In this document: piece after piece, positions 11,663 to 22,805 of the stretch
Position numbering within the stretch: the first letter of the stretch is position 1
Layout of the letters: each line of letters starts with the position of its first letter
Assembly: GCA_015501055.1 (NCBI GenBank)
Contig: JADNYV010000002.1
Coordinates: forward strand, 1,116,001-1,180,000
Reading direction: 5' to 3'
DNA length: 64,000 bases
Origin: Mucidula mucida
Lineage: Eukaryota > Basidiomycota > Agaricomycetes > Agaricales > Physalacriaceae
Program-made: the position numbers and the translations under genes
The notes under the pieces: model-generated
Seen by the model: only the letters and a program-made list of their open reading frames with translations
Database searches by the model: none
What the model was told of the DNA's origin: nothing

Positions 11663-12967
11663 ATGCTATTCGCAGTGGTGGTAGTTGTATCCATTGGCAT
11701 GTTCCTTGTATCCATACGCCGATGTGCTTTCTCGTATCGTGCGAGCTCCAGGACTCTGTCTTCATCGACTCGTAAATTGCAATCCACATCCCCAGGATAT
11801 CAGAAGGCGAACGAACAGCCAAAGGCACCGGTCCTTTCAGAAACGAATGTACCCTCCCATCCCTCGCTACTGTCGGCCATCAAGGCTCCCGTCTTCCAGC
11901 CGTACGACATTTTGCTCGTGGTGGATTTTGAAGGCACCTGCACCGAAACGTCGGGTTTTGACTATCCTAATGAAATCATCGTGCGTCGCATTCTTCACGT
12001 TTTGTTCTGGTCTCATAAAGCGTCAAGGAGTTTCCGATAGTCCTGTTAAAGTGGGAAGACAAAGAGAAGGGCAAACTTGTTGTCCACGATGAATTCAGGA
12101 CCATGGTCCATCCTACCTGGAAACCCAATCTTACGCCGTTTTGTACACAACTAACGGGGATCACGCAAGTTGGACCGTTTCTCGACGATGGGGGTTGTTT
12201 TGACATTTATGTAGAAGGAAGTTGACGAGGCTCCTCCTTTCCCCTTCGCGCTTAGTCTCGTCCAGGATTTTCTCGTTAAGAACGGCGTCATCGACCACGC
12301 CGGAGAAGACACAAGCCTTAAATTTTGTTGGTGTACAGACGGCCCGTGGGATCTCAGGGAGCTTCTCTTGAAGCAATGCTTCATCTCCAAGGTAAGTTGT
12401 ATTCCTTTACGTTGTATTCCTTTTACATTCCTCGCAAACCAGATACCGCCCCCGCCTTGTATGATCAAAAGGAGGTTCATCAATACACGATATCTGGTTA
12501 AGAACCATTTGTTTAGCGAGGCAAAGGTGCTTAAATCTTACTCGTTTCCCAGAGCAAATTCACAAGTCGCCATAGAGGCTTAACCCGCACGCCACTCCGA
12601 TACCGTCCATGACTCTTCAGCAACAACTCGAAGCTTTGCGGATTCCTTTAGAGGGAAGGCTACACTCCGGTATAGATGTATGTAGCATTATTATCCACCT
12701 CGAAGCGTCTCGTCTCTGACATCTTTTCAACAGGATACCCGCAACATATCGCGAATCGTACAGGAACTCGCTCGTCGAGGCATATCCCTCAAATCAAACG
12801 AACGAGTTGTGGCAAATCGTCGTTGGGGTTGGATGGGGAAGGCAGGTCAAGTTAGGGAAGAGGCCATAATACCTGACGAAAGGCGAATGAAGCAACACAA
12901 CGCGTTGGAGGCAGAAACTTCCTACAACTCGATTAATACGATTGTAGGTTGGAAGCATAAGCAGTGA
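11663..12967 (+). CDS. ERI1-like 3'-5' exonuclease (DEDDh family)
   Basis: Predicted 351 residues. Exons: 11663-11980, 12028-12168, 12215-12391, 12443-12526, 12576-12677, 12734-12967, all in frame. The exonuclease core shows Exo I (VVDFEGTC, about residues 87-93), the HPTWKPNLTPFCTQLTGITQ block of the ERI1 subfamily, Exo II around FCWCTDGPWDL, and Exo III with the catalytic His/Asp (HSGIDDTRNISRI). ERI1 relatives trim 3' overhangs of small RNAs, histone mRNA ends or rRNA. The first 17 residues are strongly hydrophobic, suggesting an organelle or membrane signal, unless the true start is the downstream region before PFQPYD. The intron after EAK ends at a TAG just past an in-frame stop, so that splice is required. 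Confidence 0.8.
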
Positions 12968-13555
12968 AATTTCGTTGACCGCAGAAACACGAGGCTCGGG
13001 TTACTCCAGCATACCAATGTATCGTGATCTGCTGTTGTACCACCTTGCATGATATCTGTGTTTTGGATATCATTCGGCGTTGTTCTACGCTCGTGAACGC
13101 ACTAACAATGTTTTCAGGTCCCGAAGGCTTCGCACCTAAGGCTTCTGCGTGCCAGCTAAGGCGCCTTCCATGGATTCGAAACCAGCATACCTGGCCTTCA
13201 AGCATTGAACTAGGCTGGACCGTTCAGTGCCTTGTTAGTCTGCATGCTTCAAAAAACTCTGTATTTTCGCCTCCTTGTTACATGTGGACACGATGGCCAG
13301 CCAGAGGCGGTGGCTTTCTGTGACGGTGATGAGGGCTGAGCAGACTAAATTTCCAACACTCTGAGCGACGACAGTTTATTTCTGTAGAACCTAAGTACAG
13401 AAGGACTCCCACTTTGGGGAGGAATAAGGTAAGTGTACAAAGAGGATGGTGAAGATGCCAAGGAGCTGAAAAATCTATGAATTACAGGCTTTACAGCCCA
13501 GAAATAAGTACCAGGCTCAGCAACGCAACTCGATTCGTTTGCCGACTTCTCTGGA
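12968..13555. other. Gene-free stretch between convergent genes
   Basis: It separates the stop of the ERI1-like gene (+) from the end of the TmpA-like gene (-). It should contain only 3' UTRs and terminators. ORFs here are short, and an 85-residue extension of the TmpA-like C-terminus disappears if the GTAAGT donor after its final LWDF is used. Confidence 0.5.
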
Positions 13556-16500
13556 TCACTGTTACGAGAATTATCAACCTGTATGAGTCTCGACTGCAGC
13601 AAACAACTTACGAAGTCCCAGAGCGTGCCAAAAGCCGGTATGCCTGCTTCCTTGCAACCTTGCATAATTTCTGAGTTTCCGATGTAGTTCGAAGTTATGA
13701 ATACCACTGGCATATTACGAAATTAGGCCGCGTTATTAGTGAGTAAGAAGGACTAACCCTCAGCGTTCCAGGTGTGGTACGTTTCTTCCAGAAGTTTCAT
13801 AGTGTCCGGCCGTCCACCGCGTTTCTTACTATCCCAGAGTATGAGACGCTCTGGTCCGAGGTGCTTATGAATAAGACCGCTGATTGTCGGCCCAAAGGTC
13901 TTCTCCTGGTCAGATCCTATGACCATTCAACGACCGAAAGGATCAAAACGGGTTCGTGAACCTACCTATCCAAATTAGGAACCTAGGCCAAAGTTAGATT
14001 ACGATGCGCCACACAAGATTTCACATACCAGTTGGGGGATTGCAGACAAGTTGAGAGGGCAGCGCCTATTCCTGTGCCGGTACAGACACGGATGCCTCGC
14101 TTGTAAAGCGTCGATGTGTTGGAGACCCCGGCAAACTGTGGGATGGCGTCGTAGGGAATACATGCGTCGACAACAGTGAGATATCGTACCTTGACTTCAC
14201 GCGTCCATAACGTTTTTGGTGGATCGTTGACCAGGCTACGCGTGAAATCGCCTGGAAGTGTCCGTTGTTAGTGTGGCATTCTCAGGGTCTGCAGGCAATG
14301 TCATACCCTGAACTCCCGCAATCATGTAGTGATGCTTAGCGTGTGTTCCTTCTCTGAATAGAACTTAGCCTGACATTCGGGCGAGAGAAAGAAACACCTT
14401 ACGAGATGATGCCGAACGCATGATATTCCATGATTGACGAGCGGCTGATTCTTCCCAGAAGTCCTTGCTGCATTCCTCGCTCAAAACGAATGATTGCGAC
14501 CTTGGGAGACGGCTAAGGACAGTCAATGAGAGATACATATAACAAGCGTGGTTGCACGTTACCAATTCAATGTCAACCTCGACTTCGCGAACACAGATCC
14601 AGGGCAGAGCAACGCTGAGCAGAAATGAGTATGAGGGAGGTCAGCCAGGAGGGACATTGCGTACAATACTGTCATTCCCACTGTGAACCAAAAGTCTTGA
14701 TGGCGGATCAGATGAACGCCATCCAAGTCCCAAGTACGCGTAACGGGATTGTAGGTGTCTCCGAGGATGACGAAGGCCCCTAGAAAGGCTCAGAACATGC
14801 CGACCATGTCATTCATTGAATGTACTCACATGTTGACAAAATACCTATCCAACCAACGAATCTATGGTGGCGCTCGAACACGCTGGAAGATATCGTTAGT
14901 GTTGAATGGTTGGCACGCTTTCCACGTACTTGTGATGAGTGTTTCGGACCCACGGGAAGGCGCTCAACGCACTGATCATGACTGCGAGGTTCGTGACGAC
15001 TCCGAGAACCAGAACAGCGTCGTGCTGAACGTCCAAAGTGCGGAACATGTTGATAACTTTGAGGAGAAGCCATAAACATCCAGACAACGCACATCCACTG
15101 TGTATACCGCCGAGGTGCTGCGCGAGTCCGTTAACAGAGGAAAATGAGATCGTCAGCTGGAAATTACCTGCAAGACAGATGTGCAGCCCAACCGCCACCA
15201 CAATGGCGTCCACTAGGAACATGTAAGTCTCACTAATACTGGTACACTAGGTAGGTAGACCAGACCTTAGCGAAACAAAAATTAACAATCCAGTAGAGTA
15301 TACGACCAAAGATTTCGTTACGCATCAGGATGGCAAAGTTGAGGTTGCCCACAACCATTGCTCCCGAAAACTTGACGGCGTAAGGAAAGTGGCCAGTAGC
15401 GGCTAGGACGAGCCCAATCATGTTCAGACCAAAGGTAAAAATGAAGAATTTCCTGTCGTGAGGTCAGTCAAGAGAAGTTCGTTCCGCACAGGGATCGACC
15501 TACCGATAAGTGTTGAACCATAGCGTCCAAAGTGTCCATCGAGAGACTTTCTTCTTCGCCGGCTTTGGTTTGATCGCAACAGCTTGGGCAGTAACGGTCA
15601 AGTCTGATTCCTTCTTCTGACAAGACGAGTCCAACGACGAGTCTTGAGCGGCTGGTCGGGCGGGCGCCTTCTCTTGTTCAAGAGTCGGGACGACATCAGC
15701 CAGACCCAACTCCGCGTCATTGAGGCCTTTGGAGAGCAACATTATTCCACCAATCAAAGGGGAGTGGAGAAACAAGCGGTTTAAACTGAATAGCAGGAGA
15801 AGAGCCAACGCAGGGGAACGCCATGAATCTGACTCTTATTCTCTTCTTGCTACCGAATGACGCGACGATACGCTGTTTCGGATGTGGAAATGTGTAGATT
15901 CCCATTCCGAAACAGCGTATCCAGTCGAGGAGTAGACCTAAAATTATAAGAGTGCCATCGAATTTCGGCGCAGACGCGATTTCCTACCGATATCCGGAGT
16001 TTGTATAAAGCTGGAACGCTGATAGTACCTCGTGGAAGTCTCTGGTTGGATCCTCCGCTGCTCCATGTATTCCAAGAAACGCTTGAGATTTTCACTCAAG
16101 CGAGGACCGCCAGTCTCCTCTCTAGCTTCTAGATGTGCTTGGCCGATGTCAATACCGTGTCTTTAAGACCGAATCCTAGAAGATGTTATCGAAGTGGACC
16201 TGAGGCCCTAGACTGCCGTCACCGAAGCATTGCACGTTGAATCGTTACCTTCAACACTCACGCGGTTCGCAATGAAGAGATCGGCGGAAGAGTTCACAAC
16301 CGGATACCGAGTTTACTTTTCATCAGATGGCCACACTGTGTAGTACCCAAATCCAGCTCCTGTTTCCCTACCATGTCAAGGGCGCAATAACGACACCCTT
16401 GGCTTGCTTATTCCTAAAATGCAGCATGAGAGTTCTATAATTAGTTCCCCGAAGGAACAGAAGCTCACCGCTTATTGAACCTTTTCGCGTACTTAGCCTG

Positions 16501-16568
16501 TTACCCACCGGACCGGTGAATGGATGTTCCCAATCAACATTCTTATATCGTCCTCGAATCGGAAACAT
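13556..16568 (-). pseudogene. TmpA/TmpL-type membrane NAD/FAD oxidoreductase, 5' third disrupted
   Basis: The 3' two thirds are well preserved over many introns of about 50 nt: membrane segments (ALALLLLFSLNRLFL; TFGLNMIGLVLAATGHFPYA), LGGIHSGCALSG, ERHHRFVGWIGILSTWAFVI, then a soluble reductase-like region with GMQQGLLGRISRSSIMEYH, KFAGVSNTSTLYKRG, GTGIGAALS and LIWIGSDQEKTFGP, ending GTLWDF. Aspergillus TmpA and Alternaria TmpL, which I recall as close relatives, act in conidiation and redox balance. The 5' third still spells the protein but in shifting frames: after KGVVIAPLTW (TAG 16368-16370), a TAA after WPSDEK (16313-16315), after VTAV (16208-16210), after FDNIF (16176-16178), after SAKHI (16129-16131), and near 15840. 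It is either a decaying gene or several assembly deletions. The last splice leaves an exon holding only the stop codon. Confidence 0.7.
15867..15921. repeat. Long imperfect palindrome inside the TmpA-like gene
   Basis: A perfect 16-bp inverted repeat (arms 15867-15882 and 15906-15921, beginning GATACGCTGTTTCGG) encloses a second near-perfect 7-bp stem (84-90 against 898-904 of the same block) with a 7-nt loop. The whole 55-bp block could fold as one long hairpin. It lies in an exon that encodes WIRCFG...PKQRIV. Confidence 0.75.
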
Positions 16569-16651
16569 ATGACATCTGATAATAATAACAACAACAGAGG
16601 ATAGTTAGCACGACCGTCGTCCGCTAATCGTCCACCATAGGGAGGACCTAA

Positions 16652-18926
16652 TTAGGATATGTCCATCTCAGCGAAGTCCTTGAGGTCGGCAAGGTTCCTG
16701 GAGACTTCGTTCTTGAACATGGCGATATCATGACTACTCTTGATTATCGCACGAACTGTGTGTTCCTTCAGCTTGAGAACCTTTTCAAGCTGTTCCTGAT
16801 ACCTAACAGCGTGTCAGCCGCGGAATCAACAGGAGGAAAAGATAAACGTGCTCAATCTGTAGACCCTGTAATCGGTGTTTCACACCCATCCCATTCGCTA
16901 GCGCGGCTGTTCTAGCGTGTGCCAAATCTCGTTCCAGTCGCTCAGCTTCCTTACTCGCGACGAGTGCCTCTTGCTGAGCAGCCTAGAGAAAAAGGTCAAA
17001 CAGGGAAATGGTGAAAGGTCGGGCCTCTCACGTCGCGTAAATCATCTGATTGCTGGTTCAGAGCGGCTACTTTCTTCTCCACCTCTATCGTGTCCAAGTC
17101 GATATTCTCGCACTCTGTCATGAGTTGATCGAGTTCATGGTCTACCCTGAGTCGTTCGTTTTCCACGTCAGCGCGCTCCATGCGTTTGGTCTCCGCAACC
17201 AGATTGAGGTTGGGTTTAATAACAGACTTGATATCTGCGCCTGAAATAAGCTGCTGAGGATTGGAAGCTGCCGTGTTTAACTCCAGAGTGAAGTCAATAT
17301 CTTGAAATGGGGGTGACATGGGAGCAAATAGGCCCAACGAGGAGAGCATTGACATGTAAGTCTCGATGGCCTCTTCTGTGGCGGCGGCCCGGTTCGTCAC
17401 ATTGACCTCGAGATTCATGACTACTCGATGAGTTTCCGCGATCTTTTTCGCGAGATCCTCCAAGCTCCTCTGGAGATTTTCATGGTCTGTAGTCATACGA
17501 ATCACCTCTTCTGGCGTCAGATTCTGCGTTTTGACGACATAATTGAGCTTTTCGAGCTCCGCTTTCATCTGAATCAGGTTTTCGTCTGGCGATAACATGA
17601 GTTGGAGAAAGAAATAGAAATACTTGACGTACCTTTTCGCGCAAGGTCGGCTCTTTCCTGAGAAATAGTATCGATGGATTTTGCTTTGCGAATGTCATAC
17701 TGGTGGAGAATCTTTTGAAACTTTTCATAATCGCCATGTAGAAGATTATTCTCATTTTGGAGAGTGGCAATTGGCGCCTGGGAGCAGATTGAGACCACCA
17801 ATAGGAATGAGAGGCTGCGAACGCACCGCCGACTTCTTGAGTTTATCATACTCAATCTTAGCTCTATCGACCAGTTGACTTTTCTCGTCCAAGTCACGTT
17901 GGATTACTTCGTTCTTCCGACCTAAGGGATGGTGTCAGAGCTTGGTAAATGACCGGTTTGAGAAGCTTTTTACCATAACGCTCCTCTAGGGCCTGCTTGG
18001 CCTCGATCATGTCGTCGTTGTATCCTAACCAAAGGGTATAAGCGTCGTGGAAGAATTCAAAGACGATTGCTCTATGGTCGAGGGGATCTTCGAATTCGTC
18101 AGGTATATCAGCTGCGACTTGCAATGTAGGGTGATTGCTGGACAGGTAATTATTCACACTCTGCACAAAGTAAGAAAAGAAATCATGATCAGAGTCGCAC
18201 GAACAAACCTCGGCGACCTTTGCTACCCAGTGCAGGACCCCAAGAAGAACTGGCCACGAATGCATACTTGCAGGAGCAACCAGCCACTTGGGATCGATGG
18301 CAGCCACGTATGGATATCGAAGAGCAGTCAGAGTCTGTTTGAAGTAGTCTTCAAGTTTGACCTTGGAGGGATCCGGTATAGGATAGTGAGAGTCCAGAGT
18401 TAGGATAAGGAAATCAAAGATGGAACGGTAGTCCTTGGCTTGTATGTTGGTTAGAGTAGACATGCCAATTTCGAGTCCTGCTTGTTTGAGGAATGCAAGC
18501 AGTTCTTGGCGCATGGTAACTTGATAGGCTTTGTCGCGGAGGGGTCGCGTATCCTTCGCGGGTTGACTGGATTGAGACGATCCAGACGCGCCAGGCCAAA
18601 GCGATGTGCGGCGCGTGCTACTGTAGGATGGTCAGGTACGACCCAAGCACCTCACTCTGAAGTACACACTTGTTGAGAGGTGTCCGACCAAAAGTTGGTT
18701 TAGATGCACTCGAGAGGAGGGGGTTCTGGTTCTGCGAGCGATACATAGACTGGCGATGGCCACCAGACCCTTGGTTGGAGAATGGGGTACGGAGGGGGTT
18801 GGCAAGTGAAGGTCGTCCCATTGAGCTGGTTGGAGTAGGTTTCTTCGCGGTGGTAGGCAGTGGTATGTGAGAGCGTATAGGAATGGTATCTGGAGGCGGC
18901 ATCGCCGAACGACGACGCGAATCCAT
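16652..18926 (-). CDS. NDC80: Kinetochore protein NDC80/HEC1
   Basis: Predicted 642 residues, close to the family norm. Exons (minus): 18926-18670, 18620-18209, 18160-17974, 17921-17827, 17777-17633, 17585-17032, 16982-16848, 16795-16652; all junctions in frame. I chose the ATG that gives MDSRRRSAMPPPD; the upstream in-frame start would be TTG. The basic disordered tail is followed by the calponin-homology domain (RDKAYQVTMRQELLAFL, IFDFLI, LRYPYV, LGVLHWVAKVAESV) that binds microtubules, then long coiled coils that pair with Nuf2 (DEKSQLVDRAKIEYDKLKKS, QLMTECENIDLD). The C-terminus (MFKNEVSRNLADLKDFAE) would contact Spc24/Spc25. It acts at centromeres during mitosis. Confidence 0.93.
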
Positions 18927-19083
18927 ATTTGACGCGTGCACGCGCAAGCTGCTGCGATCGGTGGTGGTGGTCAAGACGCGCTATGTAACGGTCACTGTCA
19001 CATATTACTCATCATGACTTGGGCCACACGCTGCCGGGCTTCCTATTTAAACGCGACGCACTGCGACCTTCTGTCATCCAACT
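18927..19083. promoter_or_regulatory. Short divergent promoter shared by NDC80 and MOG1
   Basis: Only 157 bp separate the two start codons, which face away from each other. A TATTTAA element at about 19044-19050 is suitably placed for MOG1. An ACGCG-like motif near 18974-18979 resembles the MluI cell-cycle box core, which would suit a mitotic gene such as NDC80; this is inference from motif alone. Confidence 0.45.
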
Positions 19084-19713
19084 ATGTCGACTAGAGAGCT
19101 CTTTGCAGGCGCCATAACGGCAGTAGCACCCGTCAACCTCATCGATGCTTCGTAAGTGACATCTCTATCATCTGTTCATTGTTGAGTAGTTTGCAGTGAG
19201 ATCCGCCAAGTCCCAGATACTCAAGAAGTATTCCTCTACCCAGACTCTAGCGCGAGCATCATTGTTGAAATACTAGAGAGGGTGGATCCCGTAGATTACC
19301 AAGCCGCGGCCAAGTGAAGTGGACTTTATTCTGGCCCTCTCAGATTCATAACGCCCTCTCTATCCAGATTCCACTTCGACTCATTGGCGCATGACAACTC
19401 TGCCGCGCGATCTGAAATAACGTCTGTCGACCTCATTCCGAACGATAGAGGCGATCGCACCCCATCCGTCATAGTGCTTTCTGGCACCCAACGCGTCCAA
19501 AAGTTCAATCGAAGCTCGTTGGATGAAGTCCTCATTCTGATGGCTATCTACCGCGTCACAGAGAAAAACACGGATATCGTCGTTACCTTCAATATTCCTA
19601 CGGAATCTGAGGACGGCGGGGCTCTAGACGCGCAAGGCGTCCAAATCATTCGATCGCACTTCGACAAATTCAGTCAATCGCTCCAGATCATCAACTTTGA
19701 TCTTTTTGCATAG
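19084..19713 (+). CDS. MOG1: Ran-binding nuclear import factor Mog1
   Basis: Predicted 176 residues. Exons: 19084-19151, 19197-19313, 19368-19713. The start MSTRELFAGAITAVAP and the following IRQVPDTQEVFLYPDSS are the conserved Mog1 core, then AAKFHFDSLAHDN after the second intron. Mog1 proteins bind Ran-GTP, promote nucleotide release and support nuclear protein import. For the second intron two acceptors are possible (after 19343 or 19367); the downstream one gives a normal 54-nt intron and the conserved FHFDSLAHDN. Length is slightly below the usual ~190-220. Confidence 0.9.
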
Positions 19714-19834
19714 ACCGTCTCATTGCTTGTATAAGCGTACAAGGGTCCAAGGTCATCCGTATACATAGTATACATATGTACTGTACATGTTGGATACATT
19801 TGAAGAACGAAAGGGTATCTTACCTCTGTTCCCA

Positions 19835-21417
19835 TCACTGACCCTCCGGTTCCGGCTCCTCAGGAATCCCCTCCTTGACAGATGAAGTAGTCGCGGCTGC
19901 GGCCTTCTTGGCTTCCTTTTTCCGTTTTGCGGACTCTTTGAGCTTTTCCCACTGGTCTCGGAATTTGACGATCATCGCTTTCTGGAAGACCTGTCAGTGA
20001 CTGGGAATTGGGGGTGTCCGTGTACTTGCATGTTTTTCATTTTCTACCCGGAGCGCGCGAAGTTCGTCTTCAAGTTCCTTGACCCGCCGCGCGTACTGGG
20101 ACTCCCGGGCAGTTTGATATCCTGGCATAGCAAGTGGGGATGTATTCAGAGTCGCATCTATATGTTGCCGTTGCAGCGTCACGGACGTTCCCATTGTTCG
20201 TTGAGCCTCATCATGGGATGAGCATGGAAAAAAGACAGATAAAAAGGGACTTACAATCTCTCTTGTAGCTTGATAAACAGAATCACGAAGTTGTACATCT
20301 TGCTCCTTCCTTACTTGCAGAACCTTTTCCGCTGCTTCAAGCCGCCGGCGTAGGGTTTCGTTTTCAGATTTCAAAGTGGTGTTTTCCTTCTTCAGGCTGG
20401 ACGCGGAGGGCTCCGCGTCCAACGGTATTAGAAAAAAGGACTCCGAGAGCTCATCGCCTGAGAATTGATAAGACAGCCGAACAGGACGCGTGAAGGGAAA
20501 ATGGGACCTTCATCAAAAATTTTTTCACCAATGTCATCCGTAATCGTTGATTGACGTTGAGCGGTTTTTAATGGCGACGAAGAAGACGCTTTGGATTTCG
20601 AATCCTTAGTCAAACCAAAACGTCTTGTTAATTTGGAGACGATTGGCTCGTCCAAGTCAGTGTCGCTGCTGAGGCTCGAGTCGCGGGCCAGTTCCTTGTG
20701 GAATGGCGGGGTTGCAGTTCTAGGAGGGATAACGGAGTCTAATCCAAGAGGGGCGCTCGCGAACGCAACTGCTTGTGAGTGAATATCAAACTTATTCTGC
20801 ACCGTATTCCACCAGTTGTTGAAGGCATCGCCAGGATCTGACTGGAAAAAATGAATAACAGAAATGGCACAACATCTAAAGACATACACGTTGACCACCA
20901 AGTAACATGAATGATTCGTCGACAGTCCCTTCATGAGAATCCATCATGGGGGGCCGGAGTGGAGGGGAAGATGTACGCGAAGAACCGGTGGCTCCCGAGT
21001 CGCCAAAGTGCGATTTACTGGGAACATCACGCTTTTGTGGAACTGTGGGATCTTTTCCATCTTCGCGTAACTTCAAGATTTTCCTTTCTAATTCTGAACT
21101 GGCTTTTTTATGCTCGTTGTGTAACATCAGCAGTGTTCGTTTGGCCTATGTAACACGTAAATCAAACAGCACTAAAAATCTACAAGGGAAGATAGTACAG
21201 AGGGCTCGCTAGTTCGATCCGCAGAAGTCAGGTAGGCCTCGGCCGCTTGGGCGTGAGCTTCAGAAGCCGGAATAAGTAGACCATTGTGGAAAAAATCCTC
21301 TGCGTTGGCTGCATGTTGGTGGGCCTATTTAGTGAGGAGTGATCAGTCCAAAAGCCTGGGACGATGAAGAGTCATTACAGTGTTCATTGGGGCAGCCATG
21401 TCGGCTTGTGCAGACAT
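19835..21417 (-). CDS. MIT-domain coiled-coil protein, Atg38/NRBF2-like
   Basis: Predicted 427 residues. Exons (minus): 21417-21379, 21324-21199, 21145-20888, 20841-20508, 20457-20255, 20206-20030, 19981-19835. The N-terminus forms a three-helix MIT-type repeat (AHQHAANAEDFFHNGL, PASEAHAQAAEAYLTSAD, AKRTLLMLHNEHKKASSELE). A Ser-rich linker follows, with a DESFMLLG segment and a WW-containing SDPGDAFNNWWNTVQ segment. The C-terminus is a coiled coil (KKENTTLKSENETLRRRLEAA; RVKELEDELRALRVENEK), ending in a basic helix and Glu/Pro tail. MIT plus coiled coil is the layout of Atg38/NRBF2, which link the autophagy PI3-kinase complex; the assignment rests on layout. The last intron begins GCAAGT, so it is a GC-AG intron. 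Confidence 0.6.
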
Positions 21418-21749
21418 GGTTAAGTGGAAGCTTGATCGTGACGTCACTGAGTGACACTTCATCTTCGCCACGACCTCCTAGAATGGTCAAGCTGTCTCCT
21501 GTTGGTGTCCTGTGCTCTTGAAGCTGCTCTGCGACACTCGTCACATCTAAACGCTCTGAAACATGTTCTGGACCTAATTGGCTCACCTGGACTTGTAAAT
21601 CGACAAATTAAGGTTTTTTTTTTTGAAAAGTGGGAGATCATGCTTTACTCCCGAAACCCCACACACTTCCGCCCCCCTTTCTGGCGAGAATATAATAAAT
21701 ACGCGTCAGTCACTTTTGCACCCCTCGGATATCTCCTGTCATTATCACC
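21418..21749. promoter_or_regulatory. Divergent promoter, Atg38-like gene and small orphan gene
   Basis: A 332-bp region lies between two head-to-head start codons. It contains an 11-nt T tract (21614-21624), and such tracts often keep fungal promoters free of nucleosomes. Short ORFs in it show no domain. Confidence 0.45.
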
Positions 21750-22456
21750 ATGAAGAACCGTTTGTCTGCCTGGTTCGAGAGAAAGGACAAGGTTCGGTCT
21801 AGAGATGGTGATGATAAGGCAAGTTTCAAGTTCACAAACCACTTAATGCTGTCGTCTAAAGCCAGGATAGCCGGTCACGGTGCATGAGGAACCTTCCCAA
21901 ATCAAAAGTGCAGCGCAGCTGAGGCAAATGGTACGCATTCAGCCAGCAAGTATAAGATTATATCTAATACTCTCTTTGATAGCTCTCAAGACGTCTGTCG
22001 CGAAATTACGCTGCTAGTAGTCCACAAACCGGAGAACTGCTACCGTTTCGCAGGCATACCAGGACCTCTTCTGATCCAGAGTCGGCGAGTGTCGCTGTAG
22101 CTCGTGCAACGTCAAAACGCACTCCCCGACCGTTCTCATTATACTCTGGTCGACCATTGTGGGCGAGAAGATCCACCGCACCTCCGGCGGACCTGCATCA
22201 GTTCAATCCATTCTGGGACGCTGAGTCGACCGGCTCTACCACGAGCCTCTCTATCAAAATGGATCCATTCCCAGACCTTGACATGCGCAGCGTGACTGCG
22301 CTGCAGACACCCACATTTGACTCGGCTCCGGTGTTTGTCGCTAGCGCAAGCGAAGTGGGGATTGTCGGCGAAGTGGGTAGTGTTGACCCTTTTCGAAAGG
22401 CACCAGCGCCACCATTATGTGCAGCCGCCAATGCATTCTTCATGTCGGCACCCTGA
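21750..22456 (+). CDS. Small orphan protein, function unknown
   Basis: Predicted 200 residues; exons 21750-21818, 21871-21930, 21983-22456. I do not recognise a family. It starts MKNRLSAWFERKDKVRSR, has a Ser/Arg-rich middle with RRLSRNYAASSPQ and RRHTRTSSDPES, which look like kinase targets, and a C-terminal half with FNPFWDAES and Pro-rich pieces. It is probably intrinsically disordered. The first intron has the donor AAG/GCAAGT and no GT alternative that keeps the frame open, so it appears to be a GC-AG intron ending at the second of two close AGs. Confidence 0.55.
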
Positions 22457-22805
22457 CGGGGACTCTGTATTCTGGATCGATAAACTGTATTGCTGTACTG
22501 CGGGCATTTAGTTAATGGATGTGTACAATACTACATACTTACGGTTAATGACTTTTACGCTCAAGAGGAGAATCTGGGTGATGAGTGAGCCGGAGCACCG
22601 TTCCGGGCCGCGTGGCTTAGTCAGAGTTCTCGCATCGCTTTTGACGCTCACGAGCGCCTACGACTTGCCGACAACGGTGACCGAGCTTTGGCCTCGTCGA
22701 TAAGCTTTTGTTGAGCTTGTGGTTGCCTGCTTTTCTCTCTCATTAGGACCAGGTTGGAGCGCCGTCTTCAGCCCCATTGGCGCCTCAGCACCGACAACGA
22801 CCATC
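22457..22805. other. Gene-free stretch upstream of RSP5
   Basis: It should hold the 3' UTR of the orphan gene and the promoter and 5' UTR of RSP5. No domain-bearing ORF, repeat or RNA gene was seen. Confidence 0.5.

Noticed and set aside
21190..21225. AGTTCGATCC-like string resembling a tRNA B box
   Set aside because: It lies inside exon 2 of the Atg38-like gene, and no matching A box or cloverleaf arms could be found.
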